Shown in pieces: positions 17,444 through 26,135 of a stretch of 64,000 nt of DNA. A program made the translations under genes and the position numbers. The notes beneath the pieces were generated by a model. It had not been told where the DNA came from. It saw only the letters and a list, made by a program, of their open reading frames with translations, and did not search any database. The DNA comes from Candidatus Obscuribacterales bacterium (GTDB lineage Bacteria > Cyanobacteriota > Vampirovibrionia > Obscuribacterales > Obscuribacteraceae), in NCBI GenBank assembly GCA_019637435.1, contig JAHBVO010000002.1, positions 1,093,519 to 1,157,518 of the forward strand. Direction: 5' to 3'. Every line of letters begins with the position of its first letter. Within the stretch, counting starts at the first letter, position 1.

Positions 17444-20400
17444 TCACATATGGAAGCGGATGTTATTGGTCAGCTTGTGATCGTGGAATCGGGCTTGCTC
17501 CAGGTCCTGCTCAGCAAGAACCTTTTTCCCCAGCCGGAAGTTTACATATGCGCGTCCAAGGTAGTATTGGGCGCGGTTCGGGCTCAGCTGGATAGCATCG
17601 GTCAATGAGGTCATCGCTTGATGCCAGTCACCAAGCTGAATGAAGGCTTTGGCACGCAGGAAATAAAGCTCCGAGTCCGTGCCATTGCTTCTGATAGCGT
17701 CACCATAGTCTTTTGCAACGGCTTTCGGATCACCAGGGACACTGAAGAACTGCGAGTCCAGATACAACACTCCACTTCTAGGCGCCGAGTCGTTGGTAGG
17801 TTTCGTAACACCCTCTGTATCTTTGTCTTCCGAAACATTACGAATGCCCTGGGGTCTGGACGCTGAGGCGATGAGGTCTACGCGGCTATCCGTCTCAAGG
17901 TTCTGGGCAACAGAGTTTGGTATCGCCTGCGGTGCGTATGCCGGCGTCGCCAGAACGAGGTCGTTTCCATCCCATTTGCCTTTTAGAACCGGAGTTTGCT
18001 TGGCTCCCGGTCTGTCTTCCTGCACTTCATTTCCGACGGCGCTACGGGCAGCCGTAAAAGCCTCTACAAGGGACGTTCCTGTCCCTTTGGCGCGCAGACC
18101 ATCAAGGAGTTTGCGAGTGAATACACCGTTTTGGTATCTCGTCGATTCCCAGGCACGCTCTTCGGGCATGCTCGAGCAGATGACCAGTTGGCCGGAGCCC
18201 TGAGCCAGGTCTTCGGCTTTGAAATTGCCCAGTCTGGACATCCCTTTTGAATCGGGCGCCGCAAATCCACTGTGGCATGCGTCCATTACGAGAAGAACGC
18301 GGTCGGTCAGGACGCGACCCTGGATGCTGTCGAGAAGTTTTTGCATTTCGATGCCGGTAGCGAACAGGTCGGCAGAGTCGGAGTCACTCGCGACCAGGTA
18401 GTTTTTCCCGCGTGGGTCCAATTGCGATGGGCTACCATGCGTCGAGAAGTAAAGCACGACCAGATCGTCTGGCTTGACTACGCGAGCGAGGAACTTCGAG
18501 CCGAGTTCGGACAAAACTCGGCGCTGGGTAGCTTGTTCGTTGAGCAGAAGGCGTACGTGGTCCGGCTGGAAATTTGCTTCCTTGACGAGATAGTTGTAGA
18601 AGTCAGTGGCGTCTTTTGCCGAGTACTGCAGGTCCGGGATATCCGGGTCCTGAAAATCGGTGATGCCTATCACTAGCGCCCACTTATCGCGAATCGGGCG
18701 GTTGGCTGATTTTTCCGCCAACTTATTGAATTCCTTTACCTTCGGATCCGCACTGCCTGTAGTGGCGGCCGGTAGCTTTGCCGCAACGACGGGCTTTGTC
18801 TCCGGTTTTGCGGCGGTCTTAGCGGCAGGTGCTGTCTTCACTTCCGGTTTGCCGGTTGGCTTGCTTTCTGGTTTGGCGGCGGTCTTAACTTCCGGTTTAG
18901 CAGTTGTTGCAGCTGGCTCAGGCTTCACTTCCGGCTTGGCGGGAGCCTTGTAAGAAATCGGTGTATCGAGTGCAGACTTCTTGACCTCGACTGCGGTTTC
19001 ATCCTGTTTCGCAGCTGGTTTTTCGGCGCTCGCACTTGTTTTTTCCGCAGTGGCTTCTACTGGTCTCTCTACCGCCGCAACGACGGGTTTCTCAGTGGCG
19101 GACGGCTTGGGCTCGGGCTTTTTGTCAACTTGCTTTTCAGCCGACTTCGCTAATTTCTCAGCCGCTTTGGCATCTGCTTTAGCTTTCTTCTCGACGCGGG
19201 CGTCGTCTTTCTTCTCTTTGGCGTCTGCTTTCTTGTCAGCCTTCGCATCCGCTTTGTCTGGTTTCGCAGCAACCTTGGATTCGACCTTTGCCTCTGTAGG
19301 TGCCGCTTTGGGCGCTAATGCCACCTGTGGTTTTTCGTCTTTCGTTGTCTCAGCCGTTGATGAAGCGGCCGGCTGCTCCTGCTCAAGGCTGGTGCCTTTG
19401 CTCAGACGATTCAAAATCGCTGTTAGTGTTGGAGTGCCTGCCTGGAGACCGCTCTGGACCTCGGCTGGTGTTGCCTCCTGCTCGGTTGCGACTGCCGGAA
19501 CGTCCTGTTTTTTCTCTTTTGCTTTTGACTCGGTTGGCGAAGACGCCGCAGATTTCGCCTTATCGGCGGTCTTGACTGAGGTCTTGTCGGCAGCAACTTT
19601 GTCCGTATTTGCCTTGTCAGCAGCCTTTAGTTTGCTAATGACGTTGGCAACAACATCGGTTGTTGGTGTAGTCTTTGTTTCCTGCTTTGCCACTGCGGGC
19701 GGTGCTGGTTTGGTAGCCACTGCCACTTTCGCTTCTGCCGGAGCTAAAGCATTGACTGCCTTAGCGCTGCTTGGCGGTGCCGAATTTTTGAAGAGAGCCG
19801 CGGTTGGATTGTAGGACAGGGTTTGCTTGGCGGCGTCCGTGGCAGTTTGATTTACCTCAATGCCTTTTAACTTCCACTTACGGTCGCGCTCAAATTCGTA
19901 TCCGATCACATTTTGGCGGGCAACTTTGCTGCCTAATTCCGATGCCTTCTGATACAGCGTGTAGGCTTGTTCCGGATTGGCTGGTACGCCTCGACCATGT
20001 TCGATCATATTGCCCAGATTGCAGAGCCCATTAGGGTTGTTGTAGTCTGCGGCGGTTTGATACCAGGTCATCGCCTGCTTCAAGTCTTTCTTTGTGCCGA
20101 CTCCTTCTTCGAACATAAATCCGAGATTGTTCTGCGAAGAAGAATGTCCTTTGTTTGCGCAGGCTTTAAACAGTTCGAAAGCTGCAGTCAGGTTTTTGGG
20201 AACGCCCTTGCCTTGCAGATTCATACACGCGAGAACGAAGATTTGATCTAGCTTTCCTTCTTCAGCCTCTTTGATTACGGTAGCCTTCAGCTCTGCATCT
20301 CCTTCGATTTTGCAAAGCAATTCCCAGTCCTGAACAGGACCAGCCTTTTTGCCACCTTCGTATGGCTCAATTTCAGCTTCTTCGCGGATGTTGCCTTGAA

Positions 20401-20509
20401 TCGTGCTGTACCGCTGACGAGCATCGACTCCAGGGGTTAAACAGGTTGAGCTGAAAATAAATGTCAGCGCAAGACAGATTCCCCGGCGGGGAAATATCGC
20501 CATCTTCAT
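17444..20509 (-). CDS. Exported caspase-like (peptidase C14) protein with Sel1 and TPR repeats
   Basis: The order of parts is a signal peptide (ICLALTFIFSSTCLTPGVDA), about three Sel1 repeats (roughly 80-195, for example NNLGFMFEEGVGTKKDLKQA), a 350-residue Ala/Lys/Pro/Glu-rich linker, a caspase domain (about 610-830) and C-terminal TPRs (about 925-1010). The catalytic dyad is His691 in YFSTHGS and Cys745 in MDACHSG, with the expected spacing, so the protease is probably active. Bacterial caspase homologues (metacaspase-like or orthocaspases) are cysteine endopeptidases linked to stress and cell-death responses; export makes an envelope or external role more likely here. Downstream on the same strand are a histidine kinase and two Ser/Thr kinases. 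Confidence 0.87.
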   Translation of the reverse strand: MKMAIFPRRGICLALTFIFSSTCLTPGVDARQRYSTIQGNIREEAEIEPYEGGKKAGPVQDWELLCKIEGDAELKATVIKEAEEGKLDQIFVLACMNLQGKGVPKNLTAAFELFKACANKGHSSSQNNLGFMFEEGVGTKKDLKQAMTWYQTAADYNNPNGLCNLGNMIEHGRGVPANPEQAYTLYQKASELGSKVARQNVIGYEFERDRKWKLKGIEVNQTATDAAKQTLSYNPTAALFKNSAPPSSAKAVNALAPAEAKVAVATKPAPPAVAKQETKTTPTTDVVANVISKLKAADKANTDKVAADKTSVKTADKAKSAASSPTESKAKEKKQDVPAVATEQEATPAEVQSGLQAGTPTLTAILNRLSKGTSLEQEQPAASSTAETTKDEKPQVALAPKAAPTEAKVESKVAAKPDKADAKADKKADAKEKKDDARVEKKAKADAKAAEKLAKSAEKQVDKKPEPKPSATEKPVVAAVERPVEATAEKTSASAEKPAAKQDETAVEVKKSALDTPISYKAPAKPEVKPEPAATTAKPEVKTAAKPESKPTGKPEVKTAPAAKTAAKPETKPVVAAKLPAATTGSADPKVKEFNKLAEKSANRPIRDKWALVIGITDFQDPDIPDLQYSAKDATDFYNYLVKEANFQPDHVRLLLNEQATQRRVLSELGSKFLARVVKPDDLVVLYFSTHGSPSQLDPRGKNYLVASDSDSADLFATGIEMQKLLDSIQGRVLTDRVLLVMDACHSGFAAPDSKGMSRLGNFKAEDLAQGSGQLVICSSMPEERAWESTRYQNGVFTRKLLDGLRAKGTGTSLVEAFTAARSAVGNEVQEDRPGAKQTPVLKGKWDGNDLVLATPAYAPQAIPNSVAQNLETDSRVDLIASASRPQGIRNVSEDKDTEGVTKPTNDSAPRSGVLYLDSQFFSVPGDPKAVAKDYGDAIRSNGTDSELYFLRAKAFIQLGDWHQAMTSLTDAIQLSPNRAQYYLGRAYVNFRLGKKVLAEQDLEQARFHDHKLTNNIRFHM

Positions 20510-20831
20510 CTAATTCACCACGGCTGATAATGGAAGAGAGAATGTACATATAGTATGTGCGATGGAAGTGAGGTGCAAGAGGGTTGACAAGTGGTCAGGC
20601 TTAAATGCCTCTAAGGAAACGTTATTTTCATGGGAAGGCTACGAGCGCCCTTCTCTGCAGCGCTTTACCGATTTCCGCTGTATCAAAAGCGGTGTCCGGT
20701 TTTACCGACTTCAGGTTGCCAGTTGGTTACGTAGTTCCGTAACGACCGGCTTGCCGCGCTTGTTGTCAAAGGGCGGTTAAATATAACCTTCGTTTCTTGC
20801 CAGGAGGCTTCGGAATCCCCTAGCGGAAGGT
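20510..20831. other. Intergenic region upstream of the caspase gene
   Basis: This holds the caspase promoter region and the 3' end of the desaturase transcript, both on the minus strand. Short inverted repeats are present (GTTACG with CGTAAC near 20727-20745; AACCTTC with GAAGGTT near 20786-20832) but none has a U-run. I see no gene in it. Confidence 0.35.
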
Positions 20832-21746
20832 TTATTGGCGGCTTTTCGATCTCGAACTAGCCGATTGGCGGAATGGTTTGTGAGTGCGATGACCGCTCGC
20901 CGCTAAGTCAGCCTCTCGTTCGCTTTCGAGCTTGTGTTCTCTCTCGAACTCATCCATAGCTTCGTCGGCATCTTCAGCAATCGCCAGTTCGTTTGTCTTG
21001 TCGGCTCTCATCGATTCATTGATTGTGTACACCAAGCCGACCTTCTGCAGGCATTTGAGAACAAACCAGGAGAAGTCGAACTCATGCTTCTTCAGTCCCA
21101 TCTGACTGCTGCCTGGGTGAGCATGGTGATTGTTGTGCCAACCATCACCCAGCGCGACGATACCGAAGAAGTGGTTGTTGACGCTGTCATCGGCGACCGC
21201 GAAATTGCGATATCCGAGTTTGGGGATATGGCACATGATGTTCAGAATCAGTGGCATATTCCAAGCGAGGAAGCCTGCCAGAAAACTTGCGAGCATCACC
21301 TCGGTGCCGAAGCATGCCCAGAGGAGGACGCGGAACAGAATGCCGAAGGTTACGCACTTTACGTAGGCTAAACGCCAGTCATCGCCGCGTTCTAACCATC
21401 TGTAGACAGGATCCTTCCATAGATCCGGGCATTGTTTTTCCGGATTCATGTGAGGTGGATACTTGAAATCGCGATAGAAGAAGTATGCCTGAAGAATGCC
21501 GTTTTTCGGTGAATGAGGATCCAGTTTCGTCTCTACGTATCGGTGATGGTTTCTATGAATCGTTGCCCACCAGATCGGCGCGCCGTGAAAAGCCAGGTAA
21601 GCTCCCGATACGAAGAAGTACTCGACTGCTTTGGGGCATTTGAAAGCTCGGTGGGACAGCAAGCGATGCAGACCAACGGTGACGCCGAGCGTGTGATAGA
21701 GGTAGAAAACTAAAGTAAGCGTACAAAACAGAACTGGATTTTCCAT
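20832..21746 (-). CDS. Acyl-lipid/acyl-CoA delta-9-type fatty acid desaturase
   Basis: This is a membrane di-iron desaturase that introduces a double bond into a saturated acyl chain. The three histidine boxes are present: HRLLSH (HX4H), HRNHH (HX2HH) and HNNHH (HX2HH, in GDGWHNNHHAHPG). Hydrophobic helices surround them (VLFCTLTLVFYLY, WACFGTEVMLASFLAGFLAW). The protein is 304 residues, with a short N-terminus compared with typical stearoyl desaturases and a charged hydrophilic C-terminus ending in an Arg/Ser-rich tail. No electron donor gene is adjacent. The start ATG has only a weak AGGTAA upstream. Regiospecificity is inferred from the family, not proven. Confidence 0.87.
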   Translation of the reverse strand: MENPVLFCTLTLVFYLYHTLGVTVGLHRLLSHRAFKCPKAVEYFFVSGAYLAFHGAPIWWATIHRNHHRYVETKLDPHSPKNGILQAYFFYRDFKYPPHMNPEKQCPDLWKDPVYRWLERGDDWRLAYVKCVTFGILFRVLLWACFGTEVMLASFLAGFLAWNMPLILNIMCHIPKLGYRNFAVADDSVNNHFFGIVALGDGWHNNHHAHPGSSQMGLKKHEFDFSWFVLKCLQKVGLVYTINESMRADKTNELAIAEDADEAMDEFEREHKLESEREADLAASGHRTHKPFRQSASSRSKSRQ

Positions 21747-22052
21747 CTGCCATTTTTACCTGTGGTAGTGCTGGTATTGTTCCAACTCAGACAGCAACCA
21801 TACGAACCAGGTGGAGAGGCTGCACACAGACGAGGGAAGTAAGAACACTTGGCATTATGGCATAGTTTTTTGAAACTCAATTAGAACATTCGACTCATAT
21901 TCATGACTTCCGGCGTAAACGCCCAAATAACCCGGAAAAAGACTTGGAATGTGTATCGAGAGATTGCGAAAGGTTCGACACAAAAATAGATGCCATCAAA
22001 TGCGGTGATAGTTGCGCCACTGTCGACCGGACGGCTGTTAAAATAACCATCT
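21747..22052. other. Divergent intergenic region with a -10-like box next to the start
   Basis: This separates the desaturase (minus) from the next plus-strand gene. TTAAAAT at 22038-22044 ends only 8 bases before the ATG at 22053, and no Shine-Dalgarno sequence is present, so the plus-strand gene might be leaderless. No good -35 is seen. I see no gene here. Confidence 0.35.
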
Positions 22053-22691
22053 ATGAAGCCCGATCGTAGCGAATTTACCAAAACCGAGTGGGATATTATC
22101 CAGCGCCATCGCACCCCGAGGCAGGTGCAGGCGTATCTTAAAGCACTGCCATACAACTTCGAAAAGAAGGGGGAGACGCTGGTTTCCTTTCGCCAGGTCG
22201 TGAAACGTAAGTCTGCTCATTGTCTGGAAGCCGCTCTGGCAGCGGCTGTAATCCTGGAACAGCACGGTTACCCGCCGCTGCTCTTGAGCTTCGAGTCGAT
22301 AGACCAGCTCGATCACGTTCTATTCGTCTTTAAAACGGATACAGGCTGGGGCTCAGTTGCTCGCTCTCGAGATAACGGCCTGCATGGACGCAAGCCAGTC
22401 TTCAGAACCGCCCGTGATCTTGCTTTAAGCTATGTGGATCCATACGTAGATTACACCGGTCGCATTACCGGATATGCAGTTGTGGATCTAAACGAAATGG
22501 GCAACTTCGACTGGCGTTTCGCTTCTGGGAATATGTGGCGTTTGGAACAGTTTCTAATTGACTATCCTCATCGTCAAATTGCAACATCCGACAAGCGTTA
22601 TGAACAGTTGCTAAAGCGGTATACGGAGTTCAAAGCTAAGTATCCGCATAAACAACCGATGTACTACGATAATCAGGAGACCTGGATGTAA
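22053..22691 (+). CDS. Uncharacterised protein, possibly transglutaminase-like
   Basis: I do not recognise a named family. A cysteine at the start of a helix (KSAHCLEAALAAAVILEQHG), a histidine in a strand (IDQLDHVLFVF) and a later aspartate (YVDPYVDYTG) follow the Cys-His-Asp order of transglutaminase/papain-fold proteins. The protein is soluble, 212 residues, without signal peptide. It has an aromatic C-terminal third (DWRFASGNMWRLEQFLID). It starts close to a -10-like box without a ribosome binding site. The serpin gene follows in the same direction after 76 bases containing two hairpins. The enzymatic assignment is inference from residue order only. Confidence 0.55.
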   Translation: MKPDRSEFTKTEWDIIQRHRTPRQVQAYLKALPYNFEKKGETLVSFRQVVKRKSAHCLEAALAAAVILEQHGYPPLLLSFESIDQLDHVLFVFKTDTGWGSVARSRDNGLHGRKPVFRTARDLALSYVDPYVDYTGRITGYAVVDLNEMGNFDWRFASGNMWRLEQFLIDYPHRQIATSDKRYEQLLKRYTEFKAKYPHKQPMYYDNQETWM

Positions 22692-22692
22692 G

Positions 22693-22733
22693 CGCTTTCT
22701 TGCGAAAGCGGAATCTTCGTTTCTCTGCGAAGA
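22693..22733 (+). terminator. Two adjacent hairpins after the transglutaminase-like gene
   Basis: CGCTTTC/GAAAGCG (22693-22710, 4-base loop) begins within two bases of the stop codon. TCTTCG/CGAAGA (22714-22733) follows at once. There is no U-run, so termination is possible but not canonical. Confidence 0.4.
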
Positions 22734-22767
22734 AAACATACCTGAGCCAAATCAATAGAGGTGTAAA

Positions 22768-23952
22768 ATGAAGACTGGTCTGCCACTATCTATGGTGCTT
22801 ATCACCCTGATCGCATTTGCCGGAAAATTGTCGGCTGAGGCACCAGCAAGCGATAGTAACTTTCCCTTCCGGCTCTATCAAGAATTAGCCAAGGAGCAGC
22901 CCAAGCGAAATCTATTAATTTCACCTTTGAGCGTCTCAACTGCGCTGAGCATGACCTACTCCGGGTCTGCAGGTGCCACCAAGAAAGCTCTCGCCTCCAC
23001 TCTAGACCTGGCAGATCCATCCGATGCGTCAGTCTCCGCAGATGCGAAGAAGATGATGGATAGTCTGCAAAATCCTGGTGGTGGAACCAAGCTGGAGATT
23101 GCAAACGGTTTGTTCGGGGATAAAACCGTTCAATTTAAACAAACATTTTTGGCATCCTCGAAGCAGAATTTTTATGCAGGGTTGAAAACGCTGGACTTCA
23201 GTTCGCCAGCGTCAACCAACGACATAAACTCCTGGGTCTCAGAGAAAACGCACGGCAAGATTCCGAGCATCCTGGAACAGATCAATCCGAACGCTGTCTT
23301 GTATTTGATAAACGCTATCTACTTCAAAGGCTCATGGGAGCACAAGTTTGAGAAGGGCGAGACCAGACCGCAGGACTTTGTCACCGCGAGTGGTGACAAG
23401 CGAAAAGTGCAAATGATGAATATGGATCGCAGCGATTTTCAATATCTGGAGAACGAGCAGTTTCAATCCGTTAACTTGAAGTATGCCGACAAACGGCTCA
23501 GTCTCTATGTCTTCTTGCCGAAACAAGGCACGACACTTAGCGCATTCGATGCAAGTTTTACACAGAAAAATTGGGATGCGTGGAAATCGCAATTCCGCAA
23601 GAGCGAAGGGCATTTGGGATTGCCGCGGTTTAAAATCGAAGACAAACTGGAGCTCGTAAAACCACTTACGGCGCTAGGCTTGGGAATAGCATTCGATTCG
23701 AAAAGAGCCGAATTTCCAAACATGGCAAACGTGAATCTGTTTATCACCCGAGTGATACATAAGACGTTCATGGAAGTGAATGAGGAAGGTACTGAGGCTG
23801 CGGCTGTTACCGGGATTGAAATGGCTCCCACATCCGCTGCAATGAATCCCAAACCGCCGTTCAAAATGATCGTGGACAGACCGTTCTTCGTACTTTTGCA
23901 TGACAAACAAACCGGTAAGATTTTGTTCGCCGGACACGTAACTCAGCCCTAG
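22768..23952 (+). CDS. Exported serpin (serine protease inhibitor)
   Basis: Serpins trap proteases by a suicide mechanism. The fold signatures are clear: NLLISPLSVSTALSMTYSG, the breach-region strand LINAIYFKGSWEHKF, LPRFKIED, and the C-terminal DRPFFVLLHDKQTGKILFAG. The reactive-loop hinge at residues 339-347 (EEGTEAAAV) has the small side chains required for loop insertion, so an inhibitory serpin is predicted. Counting from the hinge puts the scissile bond near Thr355-Ser356, giving no obvious trypsin- or chymotrypsin-like specificity. A signal peptide (LSMVLITLIAFAGKLSAEA) predicts export. GAGGTG precedes the ATG. Full family length (394 residues). Its target protease is unknown. Confidence 0.92.
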   Translation: MKTGLPLSMVLITLIAFAGKLSAEAPASDSNFPFRLYQELAKEQPKRNLLISPLSVSTALSMTYSGSAGATKKALASTLDLADPSDASVSADAKKMMDSLQNPGGGTKLEIANGLFGDKTVQFKQTFLASSKQNFYAGLKTLDFSSPASTNDINSWVSEKTHGKIPSILEQINPNAVLYLINAIYFKGSWEHKFEKGETRPQDFVTASGDKRKVQMMNMDRSDFQYLENEQFQSVNLKYADKRLSLYVFLPKQGTTLSAFDASFTQKNWDAWKSQFRKSEGHLGLPRFKIEDKLELVKPLTALGLGIAFDSKRAEFPNMANVNLFITRVIHKTFMEVNEEGTEAAAVTGIEMAPTSAAMNPKPPFKMIVDRPFFVLLHDKQTGKILFAGHVTQP

Positions 23953-23987
23953 TAAACATATTAGAGCAATAATCTAGATGTGCGCGG

Positions 23988-24011
23988 AGCCCGGATGGTA
24001 TCGTCTGGGCT
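23988..24011 (+). terminator. Ten-pair hairpin between serpin and next gene
   Basis: AGCCCGGATG and CGTCTGGGCT pair over ten positions (two G-U pairs on the plus-strand RNA) around the loop GTAT. No U-run follows, and the next ribosome binding site is 9 bases away, so it may act as an attenuator or leader structure rather than a terminator. Confidence 0.4.
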
Positions 24012-24034
24012 TCACCATATGAGGAGTTACGTTG

Positions 24035-24859
24035 ATGCGTCCTGTGATGACAATTGCGCTGGCTATGACTTGTGCGCTGAGTTTGCAAGTTCAAGCGGCT
24101 GCGGATGATGCTAAACAATCGGCGCCTGCGCAGAGCACGGCGGCTCCTGGTGGAGCGACTTCAAGTTCAACGAGCGCGACCAATGGTTCTGAGAACGTGC
24201 AAGTGACGACGAAAGATGCTCAAGCTCAACCGACACCATCTTACGCTTCTACAATTACCCACACTGAGCCAGCTCCTCCGCCTGGTGAGCCGGTCTGGCA
24301 AGCCGAAGCCTGGGTACAGAACTCGACCACGCCCTGGTTGACACCGGGCGATATGGAAGACCAGAAGAAGAAACACAAAGGACCGGTAAAGAGTTTCGTG
24401 AAGGCGATCGGAAAAGAGCTTGGTACCAGCGCCTCGGACATGGCCAAGGATATGGTGTTTGTGTTTTCCGTACAGGATATCGACCCGTACGAGCAGAAAG
24501 GCGTGCCGATGAACAGACCGGCTATCGTTCTTAAAATGAATATGGTTGATGGTTCTTCCGCCTACTTGCGCCGCTTTCCTGATGGCAGCTATGCAATCGA
24601 AGACGGTTTTGCTAATGGAACGGTTTTGATTCCGAGAAAGGCGACCAATGATTATCTCGTGAAGTATCCCAATGGTGTAGACGGTCGCATGGTGAAAGCG
24701 CCGGACGGAGAAATCAAAATTTATCGACCGGATAACACTGTGACCACATTCTCGAAGACGCCATCCGGCGGCTACAGTATGAGTAATACCAAGTTCGGTT
24801 ACATGGGCGAAGCGCGTCCGGACAGAACAGGTGTAAATTACGAGGTCGGAAACTGGTAA
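24035..24859 (+). CDS. Secreted protein of unknown function
   Basis: I do not recognise this family. A signal peptide (MTIALAMTCALSLQVQAAA) precedes a Ser/Thr/Ala/Gln-rich segment and a Pro-rich stretch. The C-terminal half contains several short beta-hairpin-like units centred on PDG or PNG turns (RFPDGSYAIEDG, KYPNGVDGRMV, KAPDGEIKIYRPDN), resembling repeat proteins such as MORN or YD-type repeats but without their exact consensus. ATG 24035 has GAGGAG eight bases upstream. A bidirectional terminator lies downstream. Function cannot be assigned. Confidence 0.7.
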   Translation: MRPVMTIALAMTCALSLQVQAAADDAKQSAPAQSTAAPGGATSSSTSATNGSENVQVTTKDAQAQPTPSYASTITHTEPAPPPGEPVWQAEAWVQNSTTPWLTPGDMEDQKKKHKGPVKSFVKAIGKELGTSASDMAKDMVFVFSVQDIDPYEQKGVPMNRPAIVLKMNMVDGSSAYLRRFPDGSYAIEDGFANGTVLIPRKATNDYLVKYPNGVDGRMVKAPDGEIKIYRPDNTVTTFSKTPSGGYSMSNTKFGYMGEARPDRTGVNYEVGNW

Positions 24860-24918
24860 GAGTAGTCTTTTACCTCGTATCTGTTCAAACCAAATAAGAT
24901 CGTTATCGTAGTGGAAAC

Positions 24919-24953
24919 AAAACGCGCACCATATTTAGTGGCGCGCGTTTTTA
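24919..24953. terminator. Bidirectional terminator
   Basis: AAAACGCGC and GCGCGTTTTT form a GC-rich stem followed by T5 on the plus strand and by TTTTGTTT on the minus strand. It lies between two convergent secreted-protein genes and fits termination of both. Confidence 0.65.
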
Positions 24954-24987
24954 GTTGCTCAAACTGTAGATTGCCGGGCTAAGTTCC

Positions 24988-25986
24988 CTAACGGTTTCCG
25001 CGGCGACCCAAACGTCCGCCACCGCCGCCTTCTGCTGCGCCACCCAGGCGACCGCCGAATCTTCCACCGCCTGCTTCAGCTGCTGCGCCGCCACCGAAGC
25101 GTCCGCCGGCTCCTTGCGCTCCGCCCTGTTCATTTCCGCGTCGGCCTAGCAGCCCTCCGCGACCCTGACCATCTGCTTGTTGCGCACCTCGACCGAAACG
25201 TCCCTGAGATTCGCTATTTACGAAAGGATTTTCGCCGCCCGCGCTTTGTTGCCAGGCTTTGAACTGTTGTGGGTTTTGTTTCTGTTGGTTTTGATACCAG
25301 TCTTGTTGTTTCTGCAGATTTTCTGCGTGTTGATTGTTATAGGTTTCTCGATTGGCTGCAGCGGCGGTGTTGTTTGACGCACCTTCATAGCTGTGGTTGA
25401 CATTGACCGTATTGCCGCTCGCGTTGACGTAATACGGATTTCCGCCATGCGGATAGTACATCGGAGTGCCGTACGGGACGTGGTCATAGTATCCATTGTT
25501 GTAATAGGCTCCAGACATCGCTGAGCCTGCCATTGCGCCAAGACCCGCAGCCGCTGCCGTTCCCAATGCCGAAGCACCGCTTGACCCGGAGGAGCCTTGC
25601 TGGTTGTAAACATTTACCGGCTGCTGTGGGGCCGCCGCATATTGTGGAACCTGAGCCGTTTGTCCGCCGTTCATCGAACGGTAGCGTTCTACATAAGAAG
25701 TCAAATCGACGTTCTGTCCGTTTCGATCGACGTACCAGAAACCGCCCTGAGAGCCCATGTAGATCTGTACCGAGTTTGAGTCCACCCCTGCTCCTGGCAG
25801 TGGAACGACCATACCTTTGGGAGTAATGACCTGCTCAGTACCTTGTTGGCCAGGCACAACTTGCAGTGTGACGGTGGAAACCGACGGTGCTCCTTGCGCA
25901 AATGCCGCGTCCGGAGCCGCTATCCATGCTGAGATGGAAAGACAGGTGGTTACGATACCGATAGATAAACAACGACGCAATTGCAT
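24988..25986 (-). CDS. Secreted low-complexity protein with Gly/Arg-rich C-terminus
   Basis: I do not recognise a named family. A signal peptide (LSIGIVTTCLSISAWIAAPDAAFA) is followed by a compact beta-rich segment (VSTVTLQVVPGQQGTEQVI, then GSQGGFWYVDRNGQNVDLT). A Gln/Tyr/Asn/Gly-rich middle contains a hydrophobic Gly/Ala stretch (ALGTAAAAGLGAMAGSAM). The last 75 residues are built of GRFGG/GRLG/GRRG-like units, probably disordered and positively charged. I chose ATG 25986 because it opens the signal peptide and GGGGAG lies upstream; the longer reading adds an unlikely leader. The charged tail could bind nucleic acid or envelope polymers, but that is speculation. Confidence 0.7.
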   Translation of the reverse strand: MQLRRCLSIGIVTTCLSISAWIAAPDAAFAQGAPSVSTVTLQVVPGQQGTEQVITPKGMVVPLPGAGVDSNSVQIYMGSQGGFWYVDRNGQNVDLTSYVERYRSMNGGQTAQVPQYAAAPQQPVNVYNQQGSSGSSGASALGTAAAAGLGAMAGSAMSGAYYNNGYYDHVPYGTPMYYPHGGNPYYVNASGNTVNVNHSYEGASNNTAAAANRETYNNQHAENLQKQQDWYQNQQKQNPQQFKAWQQSAGGENPFVNSESQGRFGRGAQQADGQGRGGLLGRRGNEQGGAQGAGGRFGGGAAAEAGGGRFGGRLGGAAEGGGGGRLGRRGNR

Positions 25987-26067
25987 GATGAAATGCTCCC
26001 CGATGTGGAGTAAACCCGCAGACAGTTCGGATTTTATCATCTTGCTCGGGGAGTTGTACTCAAAGCA

Positions 26068-26095
26068 AGAAGCCGGATTAAGCAACCCGGCTTCT
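26068..26095 (-). terminator. Nine-bp hairpin terminator
   Basis: AGAAGCCGG and CCGGCTTCT pair perfectly around a 10-base loop, 41 bases after the minus-strand stop at 26136. The minus-strand sequence after the stem is T-rich (TTGCTTTG). It separates two minus-strand genes. Confidence 0.6.
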
Positions 26096-26135
26096 GTTTC
26101 TCATTTCCTTCGGTCTTTGTCTCAGAAGATCTGAA

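Noticed and set aside
18981..19814. A 277-codon plus-strand open frame rich in Ala/Ser/Phe
   Set aside because: It is antisense to the Ala/Lys/Pro-rich linker of the caspase gene; the bias in that linker keeps the opposite frame open.
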